Shown: piece by piece, positions 6,236 through 14,211 of the stretch
Position numbering within the stretch: position 1 is the stretch's first letter
Layout of the letters: every line of letters starts with the position of its first letter
NCBI GenBank assembly: GCA_002393815.1
Contig: DGUB01000107.1
Coordinates: forward strand, 1-19,654
DNA length: 19,654 bases
From: Ruminococcus sp. UBA4321
GTDB taxonomy: Bacteria; Bacillota; Clostridia; Oscillospirales; Ruminococcaceae
Reading direction: 5' to 3'
The notes under the pieces: generated by a model
The model's database searches: none
What the model was told of the DNA's origin: nothing
What the model saw: the letters and a program-made list of their open reading frames with translations, nothing else
Position numbers and translations under genes: made by a program

Positions 6236-7489
6236 ATGAGAAGAATTGTCATCACAGGCATGGGGGCAGTCACCCCGATTGGAAATTCTGTTGAAGAATT
6301 TCAGAAAGCCCTGTTTGCCGGAAAAAACGGCATTGACCTGATTACAAAATTTGATATTTCGGAATCTAAATATAAAGTAGCCGGCGAAATCAAGAATCTT
6401 GATGCTGCCGCAGTTCTGGGCAAGCCGTTTGTCCGCAAGACGGACACGTTCACACAGTTTGCCATTATCGCGGCAAATGAAGCAATGGCACAGAGCGGAC
6501 TGAATGCCAATCCCGAAAAAGGCGAAGTCAATATTGACTCCGAAAAAATGGGCGTATGTTTCGGTTCCGGTATCGGCGGTATTGATACACTCTGTACTGA
6601 CCATCAGAATCTGCTGGAAAAAGGCGCAAGAAAAGTATCTCCGCATTTTGTGCCGAAGATGATTTATAATATCGCAGCCGGAAATATTGCCATTCAGTTC
6701 AAGGCAAACGGTCCCTGCACAGCAGTTTCGACCGCATGTGCAACAGGTGCAACGGCAGTCGGTGAAGGTTACAGAAATATTCTGCACGGTTATGCAGATG
6801 TCATGATTTGCGGCGGCTCAGAAGCCGGAATTACCCCGCTGACACTTGCAGGATTCGGCAACTGTCAGGCACTGACAGACAATCCCGACCCGGAAAAGGC
6901 TTGCCGTCCGTTCGATAAGAACCGCAACGGCTTTGTCATGGCAGAGGGCGCAGGTGTTATGGTTCTGGAAGAATATGAACATGCAAAACAGCGCGGTGCG
7001 AAGATTATCGCAGAAGTGTGCGGCTATGGCTCTACCTGTGACGCGCATCATGTAACCGCTCCTGACCCGGAAGCAACCTATGTGGCAAAGGCATTTTTAC
7101 AGGCTGTTCCGGAAGAGATGAAAGAAACTCTGGATTATTCCAAAGTTTATGTCAATGCGCACGGTACAAGCACACCTCTGAATGATAAGACCGAAACGAC
7201 GGCTTTGAAAAAGGCATTCGGTGAAAATGCAAAGAAACTGCATATCAGTTCCAGCAAGTCCATGACCGGACATATGCTCGGTGCAACCGGTACGGTGGAA
7301 GCCATTGCCGCTGTACTGGCACTGGTGAATGATACTGTTCCGCCGACGATTCATTATGAAGAAGCTGACCCGGAATGCGATTTGGATTATACACCGAATC
7401 AGGCAGTCAAGACACCCATTGAACTGGCACTGTCTTCCAATTTGGGCTTCGGCGGTCACAATGCCGTGCTGGCATTCCGCAAAATCTGA
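6236..7489 (+). CDS. fabF: Beta-ketoacyl-ACP synthase II
   Basis: FabF elongates acyl-ACP by condensing it with malonyl-ACP. The 417-residue thiolase-fold protein has the Cys-His-His triad: Cys168 in VSTACATGA, His309 in NAHGTSTPLND and His346 in KSMTGHMLGATG. It ends with the usual SSNLGFGGHNAVLAF segment. The start is set at the ATG (6236), with GGGAGG 11 nt upstream; an in-frame TTG nine bases earlier overlaps the spacer and is rejected. It lies 17 nt after fabG. fabZ follows after only 10 nt, so the accB gene that often sits here in Clostridia is absent. Confidence 0.96.
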   Translation: MRRIVITGMGAVTPIGNSVEEFQKALFAGKNGIDLITKFDISESKYKVAGEIKNLDAAAVLGKPFVRKTDTFTQFAIIAANEAMAQSGLNANPEKGEVNIDSEKMGVCFGSGIGGIDTLCTDHQNLLEKGARKVSPHFVPKMIYNIAAGNIAIQFKANGPCTAVSTACATGATAVGEGYRNILHGYADVMICGGSEAGITPLTLAGFGNCQALTDNPDPEKACRPFDKNRNGFVMAEGAGVMVLEEYEHAKQRGAKIIAEVCGYGSTCDAHHVTAPDPEATYVAKAFLQAVPEEMKETLDYSKVYVNAHGTSTPLNDKTETTALKKAFGENAKKLHISSSKSMTGHMLGATGTVEAIAAVLALVNDTVPPTIHYEEADPECDLDYTPNQAVKTPIELALSSNLGFGGHNAVLAFRKI

Positions 7490-7499
7490 GGTGAACGGC

Positions 7500-7913
7500 A
7501 TGACAAAAGAAGAAATTATGCAGATTATTCCGCACCGCGACAACATGCTCCTGATTGATGAAGCCTATGTCGAGGACGGAAAAGCTCACGGAAAACATTT
7601 TGTCACCGGAGAAGAATTCTTTCTGAAAGGTCACTTTCCCGGTAATCCGGTAGTACCCGGCGTGATTCAGTGCGAGATTCTCGCACAGTCCGCCTGTGTG
7701 CTGCTTGCCGGACAGTCCGAGGGCAAAACTCCCTATTTTACCGGACTGAGTAACGTAAAATTCAAAACGCCTGTCAAGCCCGGCGATGTGTTTGAAACAG
7801 AGTGCGAAATCATCAAGAACAAAGGCGCATTTTATTTCTGTAAGGGAAAAGGCACAGTCAACGGCAAATTATGCGTTTCTGCCGAATTTTCCTTTGCACT
7901 TGTGGAGGCGTGA
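7500..7913 (+). CDS. fabZ: 3-hydroxyacyl-ACP dehydratase
   Basis: FabZ dehydrates beta-hydroxyacyl-ACP to trans-2-enoyl-ACP. The 137-residue hot-dog-fold protein carries the active-site motif [16 protein letters not shown], with catalytic His45 and Glu59 at the standard 14-residue separation, and the N-terminal [12 protein letters not shown]. The ATG at 7500 follows GAGGTG, which overlaps the fabF stop, so the two genes are likely translationally coupled. A longer in-frame extension upstream lies wholly within fabF and is not credible. The gene is followed after 5 nt by accD; accC, which commonly separates them in clostridial clusters, is missing. Confidence 0.96.
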   Translation: MTKEEIMQIIPHRDNMLLIDEAYVEDGKAHGKHFVTGEEFFLKGHFPGNPVVPGVIQCEILAQSACVLLAGQSEGKTPYFTGLSNVKFKTPVKPGDVFETECEIIKNKGAFYFCKGKGTVNGKLCVSAEFSFALVEA

Positions 7914-7918
7914 AATCT

Positions 7919-8731
7919 ATGAGGTTTATTGATAATATTATGCAGAAAGTCAACGGTTCTGCCAAAGTTACCTGCAAGAAATGCAGTCATGAAGATACAA
8001 TCAGCAATCTGGAACAGCATGATTATATCTGTCCGGAATGCGGAACGTATTTCCGTCTGGATGCAAGAGCCAGAATCAAGTATATTACTGACCGGAACAG
8101 TTTCAAAGAACTGGATAAAGGTCTTGTCAGCAAAGATTTTCTGGAGTTTCCGAATTATCAGGACAAACTGGAAAAAGCCCGGAAGGATACCGGCGAAGAT
8201 GATGCCGTTGTCTGCGGTACTGCATCAGTAGCAGATAATGAATGTGCCATTTTCGTGATGAATTCTAAATTTATCATGGCAAGTATGGGCAGTGTTGTCG
8301 GCGAAAAAATCACCAGATTATTTGAATATGCAACAGAACATCAGCTGCCTGTAGTCGGCTTTACGGCTTCCGGCGGTGCCAGAATGCAGGAAGGCGTGAT
8401 TTCCCTCATGCAGATGGCAAAAGTCAGCGGTGCCGTCAAGAATCACAGCAATGCAGGTCTGCTGTATATTACTGTTCTGACAGACCCCACAACAGGCGGT
8501 GTGACAGCAAGTTTCGCGATGCAGGGTGATATCATTCTTGCCGAACCGAAAGCCCTTGTCGGCTTTGCAGGTCGCCGCGTAGTCGAACAGACAACCAAAA
8601 GCAAGCTTCCGGATAACTTTCAGAAAGCGGAATTCCTGCTCGAACACGGTTTTGTGGATGCCATTGTTCCCCGTCCGGAACTCCGCGATACTATCGCCGA
8701 ACTGCTCACGATTCATAAAAGGAGCGTGTAA
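7919..8731 (+). CDS. accD: Acetyl-CoA carboxylase carboxyltransferase, beta subunit
   Basis: AccD and AccA form the carboxyltransferase that moves the carboxyl group from carboxybiotin to acetyl-CoA, making malonyl-CoA. The 270-residue protein has the N-terminal four-cysteine zinc finger (Cys19, Cys22, Cys38, Cys41: CKKC and CPEC), followed by the crotonase-like domain with [13 protein letters not shown] and [16 protein letters not shown]. The ATG has GGAGG 11 nt upstream, within the end of fabZ. The zinc finger is part of the protein from this start, which supports the choice. Gap to accA is 3 nt. Confidence 0.96.
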   Translation: MRFIDNIMQKVNGSAKVTCKKCSHEDTISNLEQHDYICPECGTYFRLDARARIKYITDRNSFKELDKGLVSKDFLEFPNYQDKLEKARKDTGEDDAVVCGTASVADNECAIFVMNSKFIMASMGSVVGEKITRLFEYATEHQLPVVGFTASGGARMQEGVISLMQMAKVSGAVKNHSNAGLLYITVLTDPTTGGVTASFAMQGDIILAEPKALVGFAGRRVVEQTTKSKLPDNFQKAEFLLEHGFVDAIVPRPELRDTIAELLTIHKRSV

Positions 8732-8734
8732 TTC

Positions 8735-9550
8735 ATGAATTCTTATGTGAAACTCAAAACCGCCAGAAAAAACGGCAGACCGACCGGCGGTGCCTATGTG
8801 GAAAATATTTTTGAATATCCTATCGAACTCCACGGAGACAGAAGATTCGGTGATGATTTGGCAATTATGGGCGGTGTCGGATTTCTGGACGGTCGTCCGG
8901 TGACATTCATCGCCATGGAAAAAGGCACAGACCTGGAAAGCCGTCTTGCCCGGAATTTCGGTTGTCCGAAACCGGAAGGCTACCGGAAGGCACTCCGTCT
9001 CATGAAACAGGCTGAAAAATTCCATCGTCCCGTCATCTGCTTTGTCGATACACTCGGAGCTTATCCCGGCGCAGATGCCGAAGAACGCGGTCAGGGTCAG
9101 GCAATTGCGGAAAGCATTATGGAAATGATGGGGCTGAAAACGCCGGTCATCTCTGTTGTCATCGGCGAAGGCGGCAGCGGCGGTGCGCTTGCACTTGCCA
9201 GTGCCAATAAAGTGATGATTCTGGAAAATGCTGTGTATTCTGTCATTTCTCCGGAAGGCTGTGCAAGCATTCTCTGGAAAGAATCCAGTCAGGAAAATGT
9301 TGCAAAGGCTGCTGAATGCCTGCATATCACCGCACAGGATATGAAAAATTTTGAAGTTGCTGAAGAGGTGATTCCGGAAGATTTTGATAATTTTTCCCAG
9401 ATGTGCAGCAGCATGAAAGAACTGCTGATTGAAGCAGTGGATGAGCTTTCCGCACTCTCGGAAGAAGAAATTCTGAATCAGCGTTATCAGAGATTCCGCA
9501 AGTTTGGTATTTTCGAGGAGAAAAAAGGCGGCATTTTCAAGAAAAAATAA
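8735..9550 (+). CDS. accA: Acetyl-CoA carboxylase carboxyltransferase, alpha subunit
   Basis: This partner of AccD has 271 residues. Motifs include ELHGDRRFGDD, the acyl-CoA-binding crotonase core FVDTLGAYPGADAEERGQG, and GEGGSGGALALASA (oxyanion glycine run), then VISPEGCASILW. It is shorter than E. coli AccA (319) mainly at the N-terminus, which is common in Firmicutes. AGGAG precedes the ATG. It is the last gene of the operon, ahead of the hairpin at 9557-9580. The window encodes no biotin carboxylase or biotin carrier protein to complete the enzyme. Confidence 0.96.
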   Translation: MNSYVKLKTARKNGRPTGGAYVENIFEYPIELHGDRRFGDDLAIMGGVGFLDGRPVTFIAMEKGTDLESRLARNFGCPKPEGYRKALRLMKQAEKFHRPVICFVDTLGAYPGADAEERGQGQAIAESIMEMMGLKTPVISVVIGEGGSGGALALASANKVMILENAVYSVISPEGCASILWKESSQENVAKAAECLHITAQDMKNFEVAEEVIPEDFDNFSQMCSSMKELLIEAVDELSALSEEEILNQRYQRFRKFGIFEEKKGGIFKKK

Positions 9551-9556
9551 AATAGA

Positions 9557-9580
9557 ACCCCCTCTGTCACAGAGGGGGGT
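9557..9580 (+). terminator. Terminator-like hairpin after accA
   Basis: A CCCCCTCTGT stem pairs with ACAGAGGGGG around a very short loop, 6 nt past the accA stop. The stem is very stable, but no T-tract follows at once; T-rich sequence begins only near 9601. It is probably the operon's 3' boundary, perhaps leaky or acting mainly to stabilise the 3' end. Confidence 0.7.
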
Positions 9581-9592
9581 ATCTGCTATCAT

Positions 9593-9622
9593 ATGACAGT
9601 CTTTTTGTATATGATTTATTAT
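9593..9622 (+). promoter_or_regulatory. Candidate promoter of the acyl-CoA synthetase gene
   Basis: ATGACA (9593-9598) and TATTAT (9617-9622) are 18 nt apart, giving a start near 9629 and a leader that keeps the AAGGAGGA at 9666-9673. A closer TTGACA at 9636 would start transcription within the ribosome binding site and is less likely. Confidence 0.5.
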
Positions 9623-9677
9623 TTTTGTCTTTTTTTTGACAAGCGTCGATTATTTTGGTAATTATAAGGAGGATTTT

Positions 9678-11318
9678 ATGGAAGCATTATATAAAAAATA
9701 CAGCCGTGCAGAATTCGACCAGGACGGGCATTTTACCGGATTTTCCCTGCATTATGACAAAAATTATAATTTTGCATATGATGTAGTTGATGAAATTGCA
9801 AGACAGGAACCAGAAAAACGCGCCCTTGTCTGGTGTGATGAACACGGCGGCGAGAAAATTCTGACTTTCCGGGAAATCAGTGAATTATCCTCCAGAGCTG
9901 CCAATTATTTTCTCAGTCAGGGAATCGGAAAAGGAGACAGAATTCTGCTGATGCTCAAACGGCATTATGAATACTGGTATCTGCATATGGCACTGCATAA
10001 GATAGGGGCATTGTCGATTCCGGCAACGCATATGCTGAAACCGCATGATATTGCCTATCGTCTCGAAGCTGCCGGCGTGAAAGCCGTCATCTGCGCCGAA
10101 GATGAAGACTTATGTCAGCGTATCCGGGAAGCTTCTGCCGGGAAAAATTTAATGCTGTATACTGTCCGCGCCGAACGTGAGGGCTTTATCTGTCTGGATG
10201 AGCCTGTTCAGCAGGCTTCTGCCGAACTGGAACGCATTCCGACAAAAGTCACTGACCCGATGATTATGTATTTCACTTCCGGCACGACCGGCAATCCGAA
10301 AATGGCAGTGCATAATTATACATATTCACTGGCGCATATTGTCACTGCAAAATACTGGCAGTGTGTGAAAGACGACGGTCTGCATCTGAGCGTTGCGGAT
10401 ACCGGCTGGGCAAAGGCTTCATGGGGCAAGCTTTACGGGCAGTGGCTCTGCGGCAGTGCCGTCATGGTTTATGAGTTTGAGAGATTCAACAGCGAAAAAA
10501 TGATGCAGGTACTCCAGAAATATCAGGTAACAAGTTTCTGCGCACCGCCGACGCTGTTCCGCCTGATGGCGAAAAACGGCATCCGGAAAGAAGCCTTTGC
10601 AAGCGTGGAACATGCTTCCACTGCCGGAGAAGCCCTTCAGGAAGAAATTATCAGATTATTTTATGAGAAGACCGGACTGGAAATTATGGAAGGGTTCGGA
10701 CAGAGTGAAACGGTTCTGATTATCGGCAATTTTACGGGTTCGCATCCGAAGCGCGGCTCGATGGGCAAGCCGAATCCGCTGTATCGTGTCATGCTTGTGG
10801 ACAGGGAACAGAATCCGGTCAAGCCCGGCGAACAGGGTGAAATCGTTATTGATACCCGGAACAGAATGCCGGAGGGACTCTGTCAGGGATATGAACGCAA
10901 TGCCGATGCCAATGCCCGCTACTGGAAAAACGGCGTGTTCCATACCGGAGATACCGCGTATTATGACGAAGACGGCTATTATTATTATATCGGCAGACTG
11001 GATGATGTTATCAAATCCAGCGGCTACCGCATAGGACCGTTTGAAGTCGAAAGCGTCCTGATTCAGCATGAAGCCGTTCTGGAATGCGCTGTCACAGGCG
11101 TTCCCGATGCCGAACGCGGTCAGCTTGTCAAGGCGACTGTCGTCCTCCGGAAAGGCTATACTCCTAGCGAAGAACTGAAAGAAGAAATCAAGCAGTTTGC
11201 GAAAGCAAGGCTTGCCGGGTATAAATATCCGCGTGTGATTGCCTTTGCGGATTCACTTCCGAAGACGACCAGCGGAAAAATCTGTTACAATCAGATTCGA
11301 GCCAAAGACTGGAACTGA
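9678..11318 (+). CDS. AMP-forming acyl-CoA synthetase (ACS/medium-chain type)
   Basis: This 546-residue adenylate-forming enzyme should activate a carboxylic acid to acyl-CoA through an acyl-AMP intermediate. The ATP-binding loop YFTSGTTGNPKMAVHN starts near residue 197. GFGQSET (about 339), HTGDTAYYDEDGYYYYIGRLDD (about 421) and the C-terminal PKTTSGKI with its catalytic Lys (about 534) complete the PF00501/PF13193 set. Overall it resembles medium-chain (ACSM-like) or acetyl-CoA synthetases more than long-chain FadD. The ATG has AAGGAGGA 4 nt upstream; an earlier in-frame TTG (9636) overlaps the promoter region. It is separated from the fab/acc operon by a hairpin and has its own candidate promoter. 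The substrate (short/medium fatty acid, acetate or aromatic acid) cannot be decided here. Confidence 0.9.
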   Translation: MEALYKKYSRAEFDQDGHFTGFSLHYDKNYNFAYDVVDEIARQEPEKRALVWCDEHGGEKILTFREISELSSRAANYFLSQGIGKGDRILLMLKRHYEYWYLHMALHKIGALSIPATHMLKPHDIAYRLEAAGVKAVICAEDEDLCQRIREASAGKNLMLYTVRAEREGFICLDEPVQQASAELERIPTKVTDPMIMYFTSGTTGNPKMAVHNYTYSLAHIVTAKYWQCVKDDGLHLSVADTGWAKASWGKLYGQWLCGSAVMVYEFERFNSEKMMQVLQKYQVTSFCAPPTLFRLMAKNGIRKEAFASVEHASTAGEALQEEIIRLFYEKTGLEIMEGFGQSETVLIIGNFTGSHPKRGSMGKPNPLYRVMLVDREQNPVKPGEQGEIVIDTRNRMPEGLCQGYERNADANARYWKNGVFHTGDTAYYDEDGYYYYIGRLDDVIKSSGYRIGPFEVESVLIQHEAVLECAVTGVPDAERGQLVKATVVLRKGYTPSEELKEEIKQFAKARLAGYKYPRVIAFADSLPKTTSGKICYNQIRAKDWN

Positions 11319-11331
11319 ATTCAAAGACAAG

Positions 11332-11359
11332 ACGACAGCAGTTTTTATTCTGCTGTCGT
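11332..11359 (+). terminator. Intrinsic terminator between convergent genes
   Basis: Perfect 10-bp arms ACGACAGCAG (11332-11341) and CTGCTGTCGT (11350-11359) flank an 8-nt loop. On the plus strand TTGCTTTTTATTTTTT follows, so it ends the acyl-CoA synthetase transcript. The stop codon of the convergent membrane-protein gene lies in the loop, so the same stem also marks that gene's 3' end. Confidence 0.9.
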
Positions 11360-12235
11360 TTGCTTTTTATTTTTTATTTTCTGAATCAGTCCGAATAAAT
11401 TCAGACTGACTGCGCCCAGAAATGCAATGACAAGACTTGTCAGTCCGGTGGTTTTTGTCAGATAAGTCAGATATCCTGTAACGGCTGAAAAAATCTGCAT
11501 ATCTTTCACAACAAATCCCGAAAAATAGTCCGTTCTGAGAAGATACAGACAGGGGACGGAAATCAGCAGTCCGGAAATCACTCCGGTCAGACCCAGCCAG
11601 TAAAGCAGTTCTGAAAAATTTCCTTTACAGCACAGGATTAATAAAATCAGAATCACACCTGTGCAGATGCAGAGTACTGTCATGATTTTTTTGAAAATAT
11701 CCAGAAATTTCCGGAGTTTCGTCAGCCAGCCGTGTTCTGCAATCGTGCCGAATTTGAAAGTATCTGCCGTATAGAGAATTTTTGCTTCGGCTTCCTCAAT
11801 ATTGGCTTGCACTTTCTGCTGAAAGACTTCATCTTTCTGATAGCCGTTTTTATCGGCATACTGATTGAAAAATTCTGTGACAGATGCTTCCAGTGTGGTG
11901 AAATCCATCGTGAAAGCATAAGTCTTGACATCATGATGCAGATAATCAAAAGCTTCTGAAACACTGGAAAGAATGCCTTGCTTCATGTCTTCCTGCGTAA
12001 CGGCATTCAGATAAACTTCTGCCGGGATTCCGGTGCTGTTCGCTCTGGATTTGAAATAGCTTTCTAAAGCAGAATAGGCTTTTTCATCAAGATTCTGCTG
12101 ATTTGTGACAGTTTCAAAAGCCTTGTAAGTCAGAAAGTTATGCTGTACCAACAGAGAAAGTTCCGTTCCGATAAGCAGGAAAATCAGCAGGAACGTCAGC
12201 AGAATTTTCGGAAAATAGCGTCTGATTTTCGTCAT
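11345..12235 (-). CDS. Sortase-coupled four-helix membrane protein, unknown function
   Basis: I do not recognise this 296-residue protein. It has one N-terminal membrane helix (about 10-30), a ~150-residue hydrophilic, largely helical segment (about 31-183) and three further helices (about 184-204, 211-233, 264-285), ending in a basic tail KIKNKKQTTAE. By the positive-inside rule (basic KIRRYFPK start and basic end) the hydrophilic segment should face outside. Its ATG overlaps the sortase stop codon as ATGA, so translation is coupled and a joint role at the membrane is likely, for example as a partner, chaperone or regulator of the sortase. Its stop codon lies in the loop of the shared terminator. 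Confidence 0.75.
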   Translation of the reverse strand: MTKIRRYFPKILLTFLLIFLLIGTELSLLVQHNFLTYKAFETVTNQQNLDEKAYSALESYFKSRANSTGIPAEVYLNAVTQEDMKQGILSSVSEAFDYLHHDVKTYAFTMDFTTLEASVTEFFNQYADKNGYQKDEVFQQKVQANIEEAEAKILYTADTFKFGTIAEHGWLTKLRKFLDIFKKIMTVLCICTGVILILLILCCKGNFSELLYWLGLTGVISGLLISVPCLYLLRTDYFSGFVVKDMQIFSAVTGYLTYLTKTTGLTSLVIAFLGAVSLNLFGLIQKIKNKKQTTAE

Positions 12236-12942
12236 GAATTCGCCTCCTCTGCCGGGTTGTAGAACTGCTTGCTGACCAGTGTGCAGATAACGCCTGTCCG
12301 GTTGTCGGAAGTGCCGAGTACCTGTGCTTCACAGGTGTAAAGCGTCAGGCGGTCTTCTTCTGTAGGAAGTACATATTTTTTATTGGTATTCAGGAACTGG
12401 ATTTTTTCAGATACCTGATAGGTGAAAATGCCGTAGTTTGTGTAGAGAACCACGGTATTTCCGGGTTCGAGCCTGTTCAAATCTGCAAAGAACGTATTAA
12501 CATGTGCATCAATCACGACATTGCCCGTTTCGCCCAGTACGACGGAACTGCTTGCCTGACAAGCACCGCGTTCGAGCAGTTCGGAAGTCGAACCCCAGTA
12601 TACCGGAACATCCAGCGAAATATCATCACATTTCAGGACAGCATACTGTTCGCCGAATGCCGGACGGATGATTTCGCCGTTTTCATAAAATTTCTGCTGT
12701 TCTCCGGGAATGTCGGAAACGGGTGTGGTTTCGATTTCATTTTCCTTGATGACAAGCCCGTTCAGACCGGAAGACGGTGCAATTTTCATATTCTGGTCCA
12801 TAAAGACAATGTTCAGATAAGTCTGTGCTTTTTCATAAGGCGTGATGAGAACGCCGATGCTTACGGCAACGCACAGAATCAGGAGAAAAATACCTGTCAG
12901 AAGATAAACCGGCAGGGAAGATTTCTGTTTATGTTCTGCCAA
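12232..12942 (-). CDS. Sortase, class D-like transpeptidase
   Basis: This 236-residue protein has a membrane anchor at about 11-34 and a sortase domain with all three catalytic residues: His147 (VIDAHVNTFF), Cys204 in LTLYTC (TLxTC form) and Arg215 (SDNRTGVIC). The run PVYWGSTSELLERGA..VLGETGNVVIDAHVNTFF most resembles class D sortases, though the usual GH before the loop is AH here. The start is a TTG at 12942, with AAGGAG 7 nt upstream. The next in-frame ATG would remove the membrane helix, and the upstream extension lies inside the preceding gene. It follows the secreted-protein gene by 22 nt and overlaps the next gene by 4 nt. Likely substrates are the neighbouring proteins at 12965-13819 and 14542-16074. 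Confidence 0.9.
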   Translation of the reverse strand: MAEHKQKSSLPVYLLTGIFLLILCVAVSIGVLITPYEKAQTYLNIVFMDQNMKIAPSSGLNGLVIKENEIETTPVSDIPGEQQKFYENGEIIRPAFGEQYAVLKCDDISLDVPVYWGSTSELLERGACQASSSVVLGETGNVVIDAHVNTFFADLNRLEPGNTVVLYTNYGIFTYQVSEKIQFLNTNKKYVLPTEEDRLTLYTCEAQVLGTSDNRTGVICTLVSKQFYNPAEEANS

Positions 12943-12964
12943 TGAAATGCTCCTTTCTGCGTGT

Positions 12965-13819
12965 TCAGGAATCCTGTTCGGTATGCTTGATATACCAGTA
13001 CAGCCAGCCGAATCCGGCGGCGGAAAGCAGAATGCCGATACCGGCAAACAGCAGCGGTCTGGTATGGGAAATTCCGGTTTCGTCAATCACGATGCCGACT
13101 TCTGCCTTGTCGATGACAACGCCTTCCTGATTGCGTACAGTCACGGAAATATCTTTGTCAGTGAGTTCGTCTACAGTGACATTCATGCCCATAGTGCCGG
13201 CAGTATCAATATATTTCTGCATGATGGCGACTTTGTCTTCTGTCGGCAGCTGCTTGATAATGCTGTTACGGGCTTCGGTGCTGAGGTTGGCAATAAATTC
13301 TGTTTTTTCTTCAGCGGGGAGGGAATTGACATAATTCTGTTTTTCTTCCATTGTCATGCTGATGAATTCGCTGTCGGAGATATATTTGTCTGAACCGGAA
13401 CTTTCCGGAGCGGCTGTTGTCTGAACTGGTTCGGTCTGTGCAGGTTCGGCAGTGGTTTCTGCATTCTGTTCAGATTCAGAAACAGCTTGTGTTTCCGGCT
13501 GAGTTTCTGCTTCTGTCGGATTGTTTTTCTGCTGAGCGGCTCTTGCTTCTTCCGGGTCAATGCCGAACTGGTTATAGATAAATTCTTCGGTCTGTTCGTT
13601 GTAGTCCAGCACACTGCCGTAAGCTTCGTCGAGCTGGTCTTGTGTATATTCTCCGGAAGCCCACTGGTTATAGCCGGTCTGAATCAGATTTTCAGGCCAT
13701 CCGGCTTCCCGGGCTTTGGCGGCGACATCATCGGGGGTATAGGCAAAAGCGCACAGGTTCGCACCGCACAGACAGGCGGACAGAATGCCGGCACAGGCGG
13801 CACAGATTTTTTTCTTCAT
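12965..13819 (-). CDS. Secreted, membrane- or wall-anchored protein with degenerate sorting signal
   Basis: This 284-residue protein of unknown function is first in the sortase operon. It has a signal peptide (KKK, hydrophobic core, AFA|Y near residue 26), a small helical domain (about 27-95, including YNQWASGEYTQDQLDEAYG), a Thr/Glu/Pro/Gln-rich linker (about 100-146), a second helical region (about 147-205) and a short beta-rich part (about 210-248). A hydrophobic segment (about 255-277) precedes the tail KHTEQDS. IDETG (246-250) stands where LPxTG would be, but lacks the Leu-Pro and the strongly basic tail, so either sortase processing or plain membrane anchoring is possible. The ATG at 13819 is preferred, with AAGGAAGG upstream. 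A GTG at 13828 would overlap that site. Confidence 0.75.
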   Translation of the reverse strand: MKKKICAACAGILSACLCGANLCAFAYTPDDVAAKAREAGWPENLIQTGYNQWASGEYTQDQLDEAYGSVLDYNEQTEEFIYNQFGIDPEEARAAQQKNNPTEAETQPETQAVSESEQNAETTAEPAQTEPVQTTAAPESSGSDKYISDSEFISMTMEEKQNYVNSLPAEEKTEFIANLSTEARNSIIKQLPTEDKVAIMQKYIDTAGTMGMNVTVDELTDKDISVTVRNQEGVVIDKAEVGIVIDETGISHTRPLLFAGIGILLSAAGFGWLYWYIKHTEQDS

Positions 13820-13845
13820 ATAAAACACCTTCCTTTCATGAGAAT

Positions 13846-13874
13846 ATTATAACAGATTCGGGAAACAATTGCAA
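13846..13874 (-). promoter_or_regulatory. Promoter of the sortase operon
   Basis: On the minus strand TTGCAA (13869-13874) and TATAAT (13846-13851) are 17 nt apart, with TG just before the -10 (TGTTATAAT, extended -10 form). The predicted start is near 13839, about 20 nt before the ATG. The same TTGCAA-17-TGTTATAAT pattern drives the sensor-cyclase gene at 18458-18486. Confidence 0.85.
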
Positions 13875-13892
13875 GTGTAAATTTCTGCCTTT

Positions 13893-14126
13893 TCAGTCTT
13901 CAGCGTGGTCGGCAAGGTAATTGACAATATCGCCGACTGTCCGGATTTCGTCTACAATTTCGTCCGGGATTTTGATATCTGTAGCACTTTCGATAGACAT
14001 AATCAGTTCCACTGCATCCATGGAAGTTGCGTTCAGGTCTTCCAGAATGTCCGTATGTTCGCTGACATCGTCAATGTCCATGCCGAATTGTTCCGCGATA
14101 ATGGCGGCAACTGTTTGAAATTCCAT
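13893..14126 (-). CDS. Second, divergent acyl carrier protein
   Basis: This 77-residue protein has the ACP four-helix pattern and the phosphopantetheine site as LNATSMDAVELIMSIE. Ser35 is present but preceded by Thr rather than the canonical Asp (DSL becomes TSM). It shares only moderate similarity with the AcpP at 3370-3594. GGAGGA lies 11 nt before the ATG at 14126; an upstream in-frame extension crosses the promoter and is rejected. No acyl-chain enzyme is adjacent: downstream is the sortase operon 74 nt away with its own promoter, and no terminator is seen between them, so read-through is possible. It could serve a specialised acyl transfer (lipoate, lipoteichoic acid or secondary lipid) or be a spare fatty-acid ACP. 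Confidence 0.9.
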   Translation of the reverse strand: MEFQTVAAIIAEQFGMDIDDVSEHTDILEDLNATSMDAVELIMSIESATDIKIPDEIVDEIRTVGDIVNYLADHAED

Positions 14127-14169
14127 AAATAAAAATATCCTCCTTTTAGTCATGCCCCTGCTGATTTTT

Positions 14170-14211
14170 AGTATAATAAAAAACCGGCATTCCGTCAATA
14201 TTCTGAATGCC
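14170..14211 (-). promoter_or_regulatory. Promoter of second ACP overlapping a terminator-like hairpin
   Basis: On the minus strand TTGACG (14193-14198) and TATACT (14170-14175) are 17 nt apart, a good promoter for the ACP gene. The same DNA forms a GGCATTC/GAATGCC stem (14205-14211 with 14186-14192) followed by GGTTTTTT, an intrinsic-terminator shape that overlaps the -35 and spacer. It may end minus-strand transcription arriving from the right, or act as an operator. A third GAATGCC lies nearby (about 14246-14252). Confidence 0.6.

Noticed and set aside
7329..7499. N-terminal extension of fabZ into fabF
   Set aside because: It is wholly inside fabF in another frame. FabZ proteins start at the ATG at 7500, which has its own ribosome binding site.
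8318..9592. Minus-strand open frame of 424 codons opposite accD/accA
   Set aside because: The opposite strand encodes two textbook enzymes with full motifs. The antisense product is His/Cys/Phe-rich without domains.
9636..9677. TTG start for the acyl-CoA synthetase at 9636
   Set aside because: The first residues are not family-like, and the AAGGAGGA directly before the ATG at 9678 decides the start.
12943..13086. Longer sortase frame starting at 13086
   Set aside because: The extension lies within the upstream gene, is Pro/Cys-rich and precedes the membrane anchor. The TTG at 12942 has a well-placed AAGGAG.
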